DNA of 64,000 bases, taken from NCBI GenBank assembly GCA_021734025.1, contig JAIPJS010000002.1, positions 62,001 through 126,000 on the forward strand. Direction: 5' to 3'. The notes below the pieces were generated by a model. That model had not been told where the DNA came from, ran no database searches, and was given only the letters and a program-made list of their open reading frames with translations. The DNA comes from Candidatus Neomarinimicrobiota bacterium. GTDB lineage: Bacteria; Fidelibacterota; JAANXI01. The position numbers and the translations under genes were made by a program. This document shows positions 16,528-25,162 of this stretch, one piece after another (the stretch's first letter is position 1; the number at the start of each line of letters is the position of its first letter).

Positions 16528-16992
16528 CTAGAAGTAGTAGTGTGCTCCAATTCCTCCGGAGAGTTCAAAATCCGTAGCGGGAATCAGATTCAGCGTTGGA
16601 GCGAGTTCAAAGAAAAAATCGAGTGGCTTATCGTTGAAATTAAAGTCCAGACCAACCGGGATACGGATACCGAGTCCCCCCTGATCGGCAATTCTGGCCT
16701 GAAGCCCAACACCGTAGTAAAGCGGCACCGAACCGCCGTCAAATGAGATCCCCAGGAGATCATAGTCGTAAAAGACGTAATCCGCTTGTAATATCATTGA
16801 GCCGTTTTGACCTAAGTCCCAAGCCGCGGCGAAGTTCATCGACCGGCTCGGCTGTTTCCATATTTTTACGCTCAGGCCTGTTGGTGCTCCGAGGCGGGCG
16901 CCGATACCAACATTTCCTCCGGTGGCCGCCTGTAATTGAGTTCCCCCCAATCCAATCATCAGTACTGTAGCGAAAACCAGTATTTTTTTCAT
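16528..16992 (-). CDS. Small exported beta-strand-rich protein (outer-membrane type)
   Basis: 154 residues from ATG 16992, preceded by GGAAGGA; the longer reading to 17028 is rejected because it begins before the signal peptide. Signal peptide MKKILVFATVLMIGLGG...LQA. The mature part has alternating hydrophobic residues and glycines (VGIGARLGAPTGLSVKIW, MNFAAAWDLG, VPLYYGVGLQARI, GIRIPVGLDFNF) and ends in Phe (AHYYF), as many outer-membrane barrels do. It resembles short BAPKO_0422/porin-like proteins of FCB bacteria. Role unknown; monocistronic with its own hairpin terminator. Confidence 0.75.
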   Translation of the reverse strand: MKKILVFATVLMIGLGGTQLQAATGGNVGIGARLGAPTGLSVKIWKQPSRSMNFAAAWDLGQNGSMILQADYVFYDYDLLGISFDGGSVPLYYGVGLQARIADQGGLGIRIPVGLDFNFNDKPLDFFFELAPTLNLIPATDFELSGGIGAHYYF

Positions 16993-17117
16993 TCTCTCTG
17001 TCCTTCCTTTTTTCGTTCCGCCCCACAATTATAATTGATTGTACTTCTCGGAATTGACAATTCCAAATGTATGGATCACAATATCCCACCCCATGAAGAG
17101 ATTACACCAACCAGGAA

Positions 17118-17148
17118 ACTGGTCCCGGGAAAATTCCCCGGGACCAGT
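17118..17148 (-). terminator. Rho-independent terminator of the BON-domain gene
   Basis: Perfect 12-bp GC-rich stem ACTGGTCCCGGG with a 7-base loop, followed by TTT on the minus strand, 20 bases after the BON gene stop. Confidence 0.85.
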
Positions 17149-17167
17149 GGTTAAAACTTCAAGTGTG

Positions 17168-18709
17168 TTATAATTGGGGCAGGTATTCTACCTCGATTTT
17201 ATTTACGACGCTGTCGGCGCCGGCTTCATAAGTTTCCTGGGTCGCCTGATTTTTCTCATACGGGGTATTCACCGTACCGCTCAGGGTAACAACGCCATCA
17301 TTCACGGAAACATGAATATCGCTTTCCGTCAGGTACGAGGACCATTCGAATTGATACCGAATGGCGTCTTTTAATTGTATAGCCTGATAATCCTTCGGCG
17401 TATAATCAAAATCAGTGCCCACCGGATCCCAGTCGGCGAATGCCTGCTGCGATGATTGCTGTTCATACGGTACCGAAATATTATTATCCATAGTAACTAC
17501 ACCGTTTATCTTACTGACGATATTGCCGATTTGCCACTTGGCAAAGTACGATTCAGCCGTACCGTTCAGCGTTACATGCCCATCATTTACCACCACACGA
17601 ATTGCCTTGGTTGTCGTGAAAGGATCACGGCTAATGGCCTGCTGAATTTGCTGTTCTAATTTACTGTCGGCTATGGACTTAACTGGCCCGACGTTGATGT
17701 TATTCGTTAGGTAACTTACGCCGCGGGTATTCTTGGCATCCTGTGCCGCAGACCGTTTCGCTTTCATGTTGTCCACAGACCCCGTGAGCGTCACTTTGCC
17801 GTCAACCACGCTCACACTAATACTCCTGGCATTTACACGCGGGTCCATCTTTAGGGCCTCAACAATGGCCGATGTGATCTCCGAATCCTTTAAAGATTTC
17901 CCTTTATCCTGAATCATTTCGGCGCGCTGCCATGATTTAACCTCCAGACTGCTGGCATCGACAAAACTTGCACCGGCTACATAGGCCTTTTGTTTCGCCA
18001 GTCGCTTTTCGTGTGCGCTGCCAACGGTACCAGTTAATCTTACCAAATTATTTTCCACCGAAACCCCAATGCTGCCGGCGTCAATGCGGGTATCCCAGCG
18101 TAACGCAGATTCCACCTCGGGTTTGATCTCCGAATCAGGACGCTGCAGATCAAAGTTGACGTTGATATTATTTTCAATTTCGGTCACACCCCTGATGCCC
18201 TTCACAACTGTCTCGGCCAGCTCGTGCTCCTGCCAACTATCGACATGACCAGCCAGGGTTACTTTCCCATTATTCACCTTGGTTTCCAGCGATAGATCTT
18301 CGGTCGCCGGATCGGAGTCAAGCGCCATCGCCACATCGCTTCGAATCTTCGCGTCGGGACGGTCGGAATTTACTATCAGGTTATTGATTACCGCCCGAAC
18401 GCCTTTGACCTGCTCTGCTAACCGGCTTGCCCGATCCTTAGCCAGCAGATTATCTATCTGCCCGGAAAAGGTCACGATACCTGAATCTGTTTTCACCCGG
18501 ATATTTTCAGGAGAAACGATCCCCCGGGCGTTCCGCATGGTATTCTTTACCGCCTCAGTGATTTTTGCATCAGCTGGTTGTTTATTCATAGTATCCGATT
18601 GTGCCGTATTATTTCCGCAAGATTGAACTAAACCGAATACGGCGAGTACCAGGAAAATTCCCACAGAATACAGGATATGCTTCATAATTTTAAGATTTCC
18701 ACGCTTCAT
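17168..18709 (-). CDS. Lipoprotein with six BON domains
   Basis: 513 residues from ATG 18709 (AAGGAGG 8 bases upstream). Signal sequence with lipobox-like LVQSC at about residue 31. Six BON repeats follow, each about 70-75 residues with the core 'VTLsGxVds' (VTFSGQIDN, VTLAGHVDS, VRLTGTVGS, VTLTGSVDN, VTLNGTAES, VTLSGTVNT). BON domains bind phospholipid or mediate envelope protein contacts, as in OsmY and DolP. Six in one chain is more than usual (1-3) and suggests an extended periplasmic membrane-binding protein, perhaps induced by envelope stress. It is divergently arranged with the glutathionyl-hydroquinone reductase gene, and a CTCTGAAA/TTTCAGAG palindrome lies in between. Confidence 0.88.
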   Translation of the reverse strand: MKRGNLKIMKHILYSVGIFLVLAVFGLVQSCGNNTAQSDTMNKQPADAKITEAVKNTMRNARGIVSPENIRVKTDSGIVTFSGQIDNLLAKDRASRLAEQVKGVRAVINNLIVNSDRPDAKIRSDVAMALDSDPATEDLSLETKVNNGKVTLAGHVDSWQEHELAETVVKGIRGVTEIENNINVNFDLQRPDSEIKPEVESALRWDTRIDAGSIGVSVENNLVRLTGTVGSAHEKRLAKQKAYVAGASFVDASSLEVKSWQRAEMIQDKGKSLKDSEITSAIVEALKMDPRVNARSISVSVVDGKVTLTGSVDNMKAKRSAAQDAKNTRGVSYLTNNINVGPVKSIADSKLEQQIQQAISRDPFTTTKAIRVVVNDGHVTLNGTAESYFAKWQIGNIVSKINGVVTMDNNISVPYEQQSSQQAFADWDPVGTDFDYTPKDYQAIQLKDAIRYQFEWSSYLTESDIHVSVNDGVVTLSGTVNTPYEKNQATQETYEAGADSVVNKIEVEYLPQL

Positions 18710-18994
18710 AATTAATTCCTCCTTACCTGTTATGTTACATCCATTTTTCGAACCAATTCCTTTATGCAAAAAAAATTCAAAATCTGTTCCTGGTAAGGAT
18801 TCGGGGAAAATTAGTCAGATCCTCTGAAAGATTTTCAGAGTCATCAGGGATTTTTGGAAAGAATTGATAATTTGTCAGAGTAAAACTCCCCCAATGAAGT
18901 GGTATAGCTGTTCACACCTGGGTAATTGGAATTCTCGTCAACTATTGCGAGCTTTTATCAAATTGGATATCAACAGAGAAATAGGTGGTTTACT

Positions 18995-19960
18995 ATGGGA
19001 CAACTGATTAACGGCGAATGGACAACCAGGAATGCATTGTTATCGGACGAGAAGTCCGGGGAATTTAACCGGCAGGCCTCTGTTTTTCGGAAGTGGGTTC
19101 AGGATGAACCGGAGGCGGAGTATCCGGCGGAAGCGAATCGGTACCATTTATATATTTCCAGAGCGTGTCCCTGGGCGCACCGGACAGCTATCCTGCGGCG
19201 TCTTAAGGGATTGCAGGATGTGATTTCCATGTCCATTGTCGAACCGGTGCGGATCGACGACGGCTGGGAATTCTCCGACAAATACCCTGATCCCATCCAT
19301 GGAAAACAATATCTGCGGGAGCTGTACCAGATGGCCGATTCGGAGTTTACCGGACGGGTGACGGTCCCAACCCTCTGGGATACCAAAACCAATACCATTG
19401 TCAATAACGAATCCAGTGAAATTATGCGGATGTTCGATCTCGCATTCGACAGGCTCGCCACTACGGATGAGAATTTTTACCCCAGGGGATTGCAGGATCA
19501 GATTGACGAAACAATTGAGGCGATCTACGAGCCGATCAACAATGGTGTATACCGTGCCGGATTCGCCGGAACTCAGGCAGTGCACGAGCGCGCAGTGAAC
19601 CAGTTATTTGAGGCATTGGATTATTGGGAAGGGGTTCTGAGCGAACAGCGGTATCTCTGCGGCGACAGGATGACGGAAGCAGACTGGTGCATGTTCACCA
19701 CACTCTTCCGGTTCGATTCGGTATACCACACCCACTTCAAGTGCAACGTCCGGAAAATCATCGAGTATCCGAATCTCTGGAATTTCGCGAAGGAGTTGTA
19801 TCAATACAAAAATGTGGCGGAGACGTGCAGCCTGGATCACTGCAAACGACATTACTATGAAAGTCATTATTGGCTGAATCCGACGCAGCTGGTTGCAGTG
19901 GGTCCTGACCTGGACTTCGATGAGCCGCATAACCGGGACAGGTTCGGACGAGTCGCCTGA
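18995..19960 (+). CDS. Glutathionyl-hydroquinone reductase (YqjG/GST Xi class)
   Basis: 321 residues from ATG 18995 (AGGTGG upstream; the upstream in-frame ATG at 18926 has none). Catalytic motif SRACPWAHRTAILRRLKG with the active-site Cys, NNESSEIMRMF for glutathione binding, and a GST C-terminal all-helical domain ending in YYESHYWLNPTQLVAVGP. These enzymes reduce glutathionyl-hydroquinones, so the host probably has glutathione or a related thiol, or a repurposed member of the class. Monocistronic. Confidence 0.92.
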   Translation: MGQLINGEWTTRNALLSDEKSGEFNRQASVFRKWVQDEPEAEYPAEANRYHLYISRACPWAHRTAILRRLKGLQDVISMSIVEPVRIDDGWEFSDKYPDPIHGKQYLRELYQMADSEFTGRVTVPTLWDTKTNTIVNNESSEIMRMFDLAFDRLATTDENFYPRGLQDQIDETIEAIYEPINNGVYRAGFAGTQAVHERAVNQLFEALDYWEGVLSEQRYLCGDRMTEADWCMFTTLFRFDSVYHTHFKCNVRKIIEYPNLWNFAKELYQYKNVAETCSLDHCKRHYYESHYWLNPTQLVAVGPDLDFDEPHNRDRFGRVA

Positions 19961-19976
19961 GCGATTCCCGTCCCTC

Positions 19977-20075
19977 CTAGGCACAATCGACAATAAACCA
20001 GCCGATCCACCACAGCGGTCCGACCATACTGACGGCTGTGGTTCCGGACTGTGCCCCAGCCTTTGCTTCTCCCAT
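19977..20075 (-). CDS. Small ORF with a strong ribosome site (32 residues)
   Basis: ATG at 20075 is preceded by AAAAGGAGGTTGTC, the best Shine-Dalgarno match in this stretch. The product begins MGEAKAGAQSGTTAVSMVGP and ends in a hydrophobic LWWIGWFIVDCA, suggesting a single short membrane segment. It could be a genuine small membrane protein or the truncated start of a longer one. It lies between two plus-strand genes on the opposite strand. No function is proposed. Confidence 0.45.
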   Translation of the reverse strand: MGEAKAGAQSGTTAVSMVGPLWWIGWFIVDCA

Positions 20076-20213
20076 GACAACCTCCTTTTATTCGTTTGCG
20101 CTCTGGTAACCTACCTTGTCAATACAAAGTTTGGAGAACGAAACCGGGATGAATATATTACATTAAACTAAATCGGTTTGTACCATGCAAACGCTAACAT
20201 CACTGGATAAATA

Positions 20214-21068
20214 ATGGACCCCGTCGCTGTACTCCTGCTCTCCTGCCCGGATCAGAGAGGCCTCGTCGCACGCATTTCCCAATTCATTTATGAAAATGGC
20301 GGGAATATTCTGGATCTGGATGAACATGTTGATCCCGAGGAAGAAGTGTTCTCCATCCGGGTCTCCTGGGAATTGGAAGCCTTTCAAATTCCAACCGAGG
20401 AACTCCGATCTGCCATTCAATCTCTGGCACAATCAATTGATGCCACCTGGGAGATTAAATTTTTACACAGGAAAATGCGGGTTGCTATATTTGTTTCGAA
20501 ATACGACCATTGCCTCTATGAGATCCTGTGGCGACATAGTATCGGGGAATTTAATATCGAAATCCCGGTAATTATTTCCAACCATGATGATCTGCGCCCA
20601 TTGGCGGAACAGTATGGTATCCCGTATTACCATTTTCCTATCACTAAAGAGAACAAGGAAGACCAAGAAAGGCGGGAAATCGAAATCTTGCAGGATAATG
20701 ATATCGATACCATTGTCCTTGCCCGGTATATGCAGATCCTCTCACCGCAATTCGTGAATGCCTATCCGAACCGGATTATTAATATCCATCACTCGTTTCT
20801 GCCGGCGTTCCGGGGTGCTAATCCGTATCGGCAAGCCTACACCCGGGGGGTCAAAATCATCGGAGCGACCAGCCACTATGTCACCGAAGATTTAGACGAG
20901 GGGCCGATCATCGAACAGGATATTATCAAGATTACGCACCGGGATACGTTGCAGGATCTCAAACAAAAGGGGCGGGATCTCGAGCGTATGGTCCTTGCCC
21001 GGGCGCTGCAACACCATTTTTCCCATGAAGTGTTGGTGCGCGGCCGAAAAACAATTGTCTTCGAATAA
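20214..21068 (+). CDS. purU: Formyltetrahydrofolate deformylase (PurU)
   Basis: 284 residues: N-terminal ACT domain (residues 1-85, LLLSCPDQRGLVARISQFIY) and a formyltransferase-like hydrolase domain with NIHHSFLPAFRGANPYRQAY (Asn and His) and SHYVTEDLDEGPIIEQD (Asp). It hydrolyses 10-formyl-THF to formate and THF, balancing one-carbon units and supplying formate. Full length for the family (about 280-290). The ACT domain implies allosteric control, in E. coli by methionine and glycine. Monocistronic. Confidence 0.95.
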   Translation: MDPVAVLLLSCPDQRGLVARISQFIYENGGNILDLDEHVDPEEEVFSIRVSWELEAFQIPTEELRSAIQSLAQSIDATWEIKFLHRKMRVAIFVSKYDHCLYEILWRHSIGEFNIEIPVIISNHDDLRPLAEQYGIPYYHFPITKENKEDQERREIEILQDNDIDTIVLARYMQILSPQFVNAYPNRIINIHHSFLPAFRGANPYRQAYTRGVKIIGATSHYVTEDLDEGPIIEQDIIKITHRDTLQDLKQKGRDLERMVLARALQHHFSHEVLVRGRKTIVFE

Positions 21069-21286
21069 GTGATTGCATCTCCCTTTTCTGGGTGCAAATT
21101 ATTTCCAATCTTATCCCAATTCCGCATCCTGTCCCTTGACAAATGCCCTTTCTCACAGTACCATTATTTATGAGAGGAAAATCCGGGAGATTTGATCGAT
21201 TCATTCAGTTCTTATTGTTTTATCTCTTTCAGCGGCGCGAAGCACTCCCAGGCCTTTCATAAACCAATAATTTTAAGGAGGAACTT

Positions 21287-21925
21287 ATGCAGCGTATCAA
21301 CCGAGTACCCCTTTTTGGATTATTGTTCCTCTTAATGGCAGGCTGCAGCATGAATCTCTTTCGAGATGATGCCGGTGGGGGCGAATTTACTTTTGATTAC
21401 CTCGGGGATTCAGCAAAAATCGTTTCAGTCAACGATACAGATGAATCCGGTCAGCCGTACAACATTCTCCGGGTACCGGCAAGGGAATTAGTTGCGGTGG
21501 ATTATCAACAAGACAGAACGATTGACGTGGTAAAACGAGGCTCCCAAACGCTGGATGAAGCCCAACGAATCTATGATATCGGTCTGACGGAAGCGATTGT
21601 CTCCGGGCATGCTTTCCAGAAAGAACCCTCCCAAACCCTTTATTCCCGGATCGACCCCGATGGAACCGGCTACTACCTTATCACCAATGGCAAGCCGGAT
21701 CGAAGTCACAGTATTATCTTCAGAATTGTTTCGGCTGATGGTTTTATTTTGGCCACGGATAAGGACATGGATGGGAATATTGATACCGTTCTGGAAAACT
21801 CTATCGCGGCTATTGACATCTCGATGATTCAGCCGGAATACGAAAAGACGCTCCAGGCTGCTCAGGTCGAAGATAAAGTTCATTTGACCTCTAACCAGGT
21901 ACAGATTCCACGAAATTCAGACTGA
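21287..21925 (+). CDS. Uncharacterised lipoprotein
   Basis: 212 residues. Signal peptide with lipobox LLMAGC (Cys at about residue 20), preceded by a strong AAGGAGG ribosome site. The mature part contains YLITNGKPDRSHSIIFRIVSADGFILATDKDMDGNIDTVLEN; the run DKDMDGNIDTV resembles a calcium-binding DxDxDG loop. No recognisable family. It converges with the methyltransferase gene on the other strand, overlapping it by 9 bases. Confidence 0.75.
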   Translation: MQRINRVPLFGLLFLLMAGCSMNLFRDDAGGGEFTFDYLGDSAKIVSVNDTDESGQPYNILRVPARELVAVDYQQDRTIDVVKRGSQTLDEAQRIYDIGLTEAIVSGHAFQKEPSQTLYSRIDPDGTGYYLITNGKPDRSHSIIFRIVSADGFILATDKDMDGNIDTVLENSIAAIDISMIQPEYEKTLQAAQVEDKVHLTSNQVQIPRNSD

Positions 21926-22765
21926 TCGCCGGAAAACCAGATACCGATATTGTACCCACTCACGACTCAGCGTAATTCGGTGGGCAACATTCCCCCGGCG
22001 GCTGTCCAGAAACGGATGTTGGACCGGTATTAAGTATGCTAAACCATCCAACAGTTGCCAAATCAGAGAATCACTCTGTAGATATGGTGTAAGATCTCTG
22101 TTTTCTAACAAATCAAATCCGTATTCCCCAGCGATATCGGTCACAGTATGAACCGTTGGCAACTGTCCGAGGTGCCACCCGTCCCGGAAACGTCGAAGCC
22201 ATTTGTCGGCGGCGAGATTACTCCCTGGTTCACTCGTTCGCAGGTCATCACAAATTATTAACAGCCCCCCAGCTACTAGGTAGTCTGTAAGTTTTTCGAA
22301 GAAAAGTTTTGCGCTTTGCATGTGAACAAAAGATTCAATGGCCGTAGCAACTTCGTAGTGTTCATTCCTGGAGAAAGTTAAAAAATCACATCGATGAAAA
22401 TCACATCGTTCGCTGATATTATTCTCTGCTGCCAACCGGTTTGCATCAGCTAACTGCTGATGACTTAAAGTGATACCGGTAGTATGCATCCCGGAATGTT
22501 TCGCAAAATACACGCAGGTTCCGCCGATACCACACCCGACATCCAGTACATTAGTCTCGTCAGGCGACCATGATAAATATGCAACGATATCTTCGGCGAT
22601 GAGCTGGTTTATGTAATTCAATGCTTCCCGGCGATTGGTGACTTCCGGCCCCCATACTTCCCTGTGCATAGCCCCGGTTTCGGAACGGCGGCCTGTCCTT
22701 CGTAGCCAGTTGTGATTCGATTCGTAATATTCGACGACCGATTGTTGATGTGCTGTCTTTGCCAT
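21917..22765 (-). CDS. Class I SAM-dependent methyltransferase (cyclopropane/small-molecule type)
   Basis: 282 residues. Motif I NVLDVGCGIGGTCVYFAKH at about residue 75, GITLSHQQLADANRLAAE (post-I) and the acidic motif LLIICDDLRT. The overall pattern resembles sterol/geranyl-diphosphate/sarcosine-type methyltransferases acting on small lipophilic or amine substrates. The 3' end overlaps the lipoprotein gene on the opposite strand by 9 bases. The gene starts 10 bases after the stop of the cytochrome b-c gene on the same strand, so it may be read through from the respiratory operon; a role in quinone or heme modification is only a guess. Confidence 0.75.
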   Translation of the reverse strand: MAKTAHQQSVVEYYESNHNWLRRTGRRSETGAMHREVWGPEVTNRREALNYINQLIAEDIVAYLSWSPDETNVLDVGCGIGGTCVYFAKHSGMHTTGITLSHQQLADANRLAAENNISERCDFHRCDFLTFSRNEHYEVATAIESFVHMQSAKLFFEKLTDYLVAGGLLIICDDLRTSEPGSNLAADKWLRRFRDGWHLGQLPTVHTVTDIAGEYGFDLLENRDLTPYLQSDSLIWQLLDGLAYLIPVQHPFLDSRRGNVAHRITLSREWVQYRYLVFRRSV

Positions 22766-22775
22766 TGGGCACCGT

Positions 22776-24458
22776 TTATTCCCCGGAGTCCCGGAGCGAG
22801 AGCAGGTAATACGTCAGTGCCTCCCGTTCCTCCTTCCAGAGATCATAATTTTTCATTGGCGTGTCCGGGATCAGCCGTCTTGCATCGCCAATAAACGTAT
22901 ACATCCAGTCAGGTTTGAGTCGATCACCAACCCCATCAAGTGCCGGGCCGATCTCCCCGCCTTCACCATCGATCACATGACAACTTCCGCACTGGTATTC
23001 CCCATACAACTGCTTGCCTTTTGTAATCATTGCCGTGTCGCGCACCGTCCAGTCCACCTCGTTCGGAACAAGTGAATCCTCACCCGTTTCCTGACTCAGG
23101 AAGGCCGCCAGGCGCTCCGATTCTGCCCGAGTCAAGCGGTAATCCGGCATACGGATTGTCGGTCGTACCCCCTTTTCTTCATACCGGCGATCATGCGGCT
23201 CCAGCATATACTCCTCAAGCCAGGTCCTCTGATATCGATCGCCGGCGCCGTAGAGACTTGGCGGAATATTGGTCCCCTTTGGATCCTGATCGTGACAGGT
23301 ACCGCACCGCATCGGCAGGTACGCCTCATACAGTCCGGCATCCACGAGATCTTCGTTAGGTGATCGAGCCACTGTGTACCAGTCAGACTCCGCTGATTCC
23401 CGCGCAAATTGACTTTCCAGCGATTGCCCGCTCTGCCAGCCCCATATCGTTAATGCAACCACTGAAACCGGTACAATAATACCGAGTCCCGTGGCTAACG
23501 GTCTGTGTTTGAGCCGGCGTTCCTTGTTTCTATCCAGGAACGGCAACAACAGCATTCCAATGATGAGCAATCCAGGAAGTACGACTCCACCGATGATTTC
23601 CAGTTGCCCTTCAAAGATTTTCAGGAGTTGATAGAGCGGGAAAAAATACCATTCTGGCCGCGGAACGAAGGTTGTTGTATTCGGATCCACCGGTTCCCCG
23701 ACTGACGCACCAAACAAAATTGACATACCGATGAGGGCAAGTGTGACCACTGCCATTCCGGTAAAGTCCTTCCATGCCTGGTTCGGAAAGAATGGATCCG
23801 TAGTCTCCGGTGATTCATCCATCCGCTTCCCCGGCGGGGTGATGCCCCTGGTCACCACCAGATAGACATGAATCCCCATGATGAGGGCAATTCCAATGGG
23901 AATCCATAGTATGTGCCAGATGTAAAATCGATTCAGGGTCTTGATACCCATTTCGGTACCGCCCTGTAGTAACTTTTTTACCAGGTCGCCAACAACCGGG
24001 ACGAGTGCCCCCACTTCGATGCCGACCTTGGTGGCAAAATAGCCCTTCATATCCCAGGGCAGCAGATAACCGGTAAACGCCATCCCTAACACGAGGGTCA
24101 TTAGGATAACCCCGGCAATCCATGTCCAGTGACGCGGCTTTTTGTAGGCGCCGGATAAAAATGTTCGAAGCAGGTGCAATCCCAGTAAAATCACAAACGC
24201 CGAAGCCGCCCAGTGATGGACGCCGCGCAGAAATCCCCCAAAAGCAACCTGCTCCTCAATATACCGGATACTGGCCAATGCGGTTTCCGGTGTCGGAGAA
24301 TAATATATTGCTAGCAACAGACCGGTTATTACCTGAATAAAAAAGAGCCACACGAGCGAAGAACCGAAAATATTCTGCCAGCCAACCCCTTTCGGCTGAG
24401 GCTCGTAGAGAAAACTTTTTATCGCGCTCCAGAGGGGACTCCCATTTCGTCTGTTCAT
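22776..24458 (-). CDS. Cytochrome b fused to a diheme cytochrome c (bc complex)
   Basis: 560 residues. Residues 1-360 are cytochrome b6/b with subunit-IV helices: His-bearing helices in RGVHHWAASAFVILLGLHLLRTF and YIWHILWIPIGIALIMGIHVYLV, and the Qo-site PEWYF motif (FVPRPEWYFFPLYQLLK). Residues 365-560 carry two heme-c sites, CGTCH at 385 and CGSCH at 490. One polypeptide thus supplies quinol oxidation, transmembrane electron transfer and the electron exit. It works with the Rieske protein encoded just upstream (ATGA overlap). This arrangement is known in some Gram-positives and FCB/delta lineages, usually with a monoheme or diheme fusion or a separate cytochrome c. Confidence 0.92.
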   Translation of the reverse strand: MNRRNGSPLWSAIKSFLYEPQPKGVGWQNIFGSSLVWLFFIQVITGLLLAIYYSPTPETALASIRYIEEQVAFGGFLRGVHHWAASAFVILLGLHLLRTFLSGAYKKPRHWTWIAGVILMTLVLGMAFTGYLLPWDMKGYFATKVGIEVGALVPVVGDLVKKLLQGGTEMGIKTLNRFYIWHILWIPIGIALIMGIHVYLVVTRGITPPGKRMDESPETTDPFFPNQAWKDFTGMAVVTLALIGMSILFGASVGEPVDPNTTTFVPRPEWYFFPLYQLLKIFEGQLEIIGGVVLPGLLIIGMLLLPFLDRNKERRLKHRPLATGLGIIVPVSVVALTIWGWQSGQSLESQFARESAESDWYTVARSPNEDLVDAGLYEAYLPMRCGTCHDQDPKGTNIPPSLYGAGDRYQRTWLEEYMLEPHDRRYEEKGVRPTIRMPDYRLTRAESERLAAFLSQETGEDSLVPNEVDWTVRDTAMITKGKQLYGEYQCGSCHVIDGEGGEIGPALDGVGDRLKPDWMYTFIGDARRLIPDTPMKNYDLWKEEREALTYYLLSLRDSGE

Positions 24459-24961
24459 GCCTGGTCCTCCCCGGGTGTAATCCAGAGACTTCCCTCTTCG
24501 ATTTCTGTGGAAAACTGACGCAGCGGCTTCGGCGGTGGTCCGGCGATGACTTCACCTTCCCTGTTGAATTTTCCCCCGTGACACGGACACTGAAACTCCG
24601 AGGCTTCTCTGTTCCAGGCGACGTTACATCCCATATGAGTACATATCGGTGAAAACACATTCACGTTTTTTCCTTGCCGCAACACATAAACAAACTCCTG
24701 TTCCTCCTGAACCTGGTATCCTGCCTGCTGCACGACGGAATACTCAACCTGGGTTGGTTCGCCTTCCGGAATGGCGCGCAGGTCGCCGAGTTGGATTCGC
24801 TGAGACTGAATTTTTTCATATAAGGGCTGTAGCAAATATCGAATTCCCGGTATGATCAACAGCGCCGCCAAAATCGATTGCGCACCGATCCATAGATACA
24901 ACAGGAATCGCCGGCGGGAGTTATTAAGGTAACCTCTATTACCCTCTGTCGCCTTCTCCAT
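24455..24961 (-). CDS. Rieske [2Fe-2S] protein of the bc complex
   Basis: 168 residues. One N-terminal membrane helix (RRRFLLYLWIGAQSILAALL) anchors a Rieske domain with the two cluster-binding boxes CTHMGC and CPCHGGKF. It accepts electrons from menaquinol at the Qo site and passes them to the diheme domain of the cytochrome b-c fusion encoded next. The linker resembles the QcrA/PetC type. The stop overlaps the cytochrome b start by four bases, indicating coupled translation in a 1:1 complex. Confidence 0.93.
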   Translation of the reverse strand: MEKATEGNRGYLNNSRRRFLLYLWIGAQSILAALLIIPGIRYLLQPLYEKIQSQRIQLGDLRAIPEGEPTQVEYSVVQQAGYQVQEEQEFVYVLRQGKNVNVFSPICTHMGCNVAWNREASEFQCPCHGGKFNREGEVIAGPPPKPLRQFSTEIEEGSLWITPGEDQA

Positions 24962-25106
24962 AAGGCCTCCAATATTTCATCAATGGATTGAAATGCAATA
25001 AATCTGATGACAACAAGAAAGTACGAGGCATCTCTCTTTCTTGCAAGATGAGAACAATCAAGGATTTATGAACATCAACATGCAATTAATGAAACATAAA
25101 TATAAA

Positions 25107-25138
25107 ACCCCGGCTGCAAATGGTTTCGCAGCCGGGGT
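25107..25138 (-). terminator. Rho-independent terminator of the giant propeller gene
   Basis: 11-bp stem ACCCCGGCTGC / GCAGCCGGGGT with a 10-base loop, followed by TTTTATATTT on the minus strand, 24 bases after the stop codon. Confidence 0.92.
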
Positions 25139-25162
25139 AATTATTCAGACATTTTAATGTAA

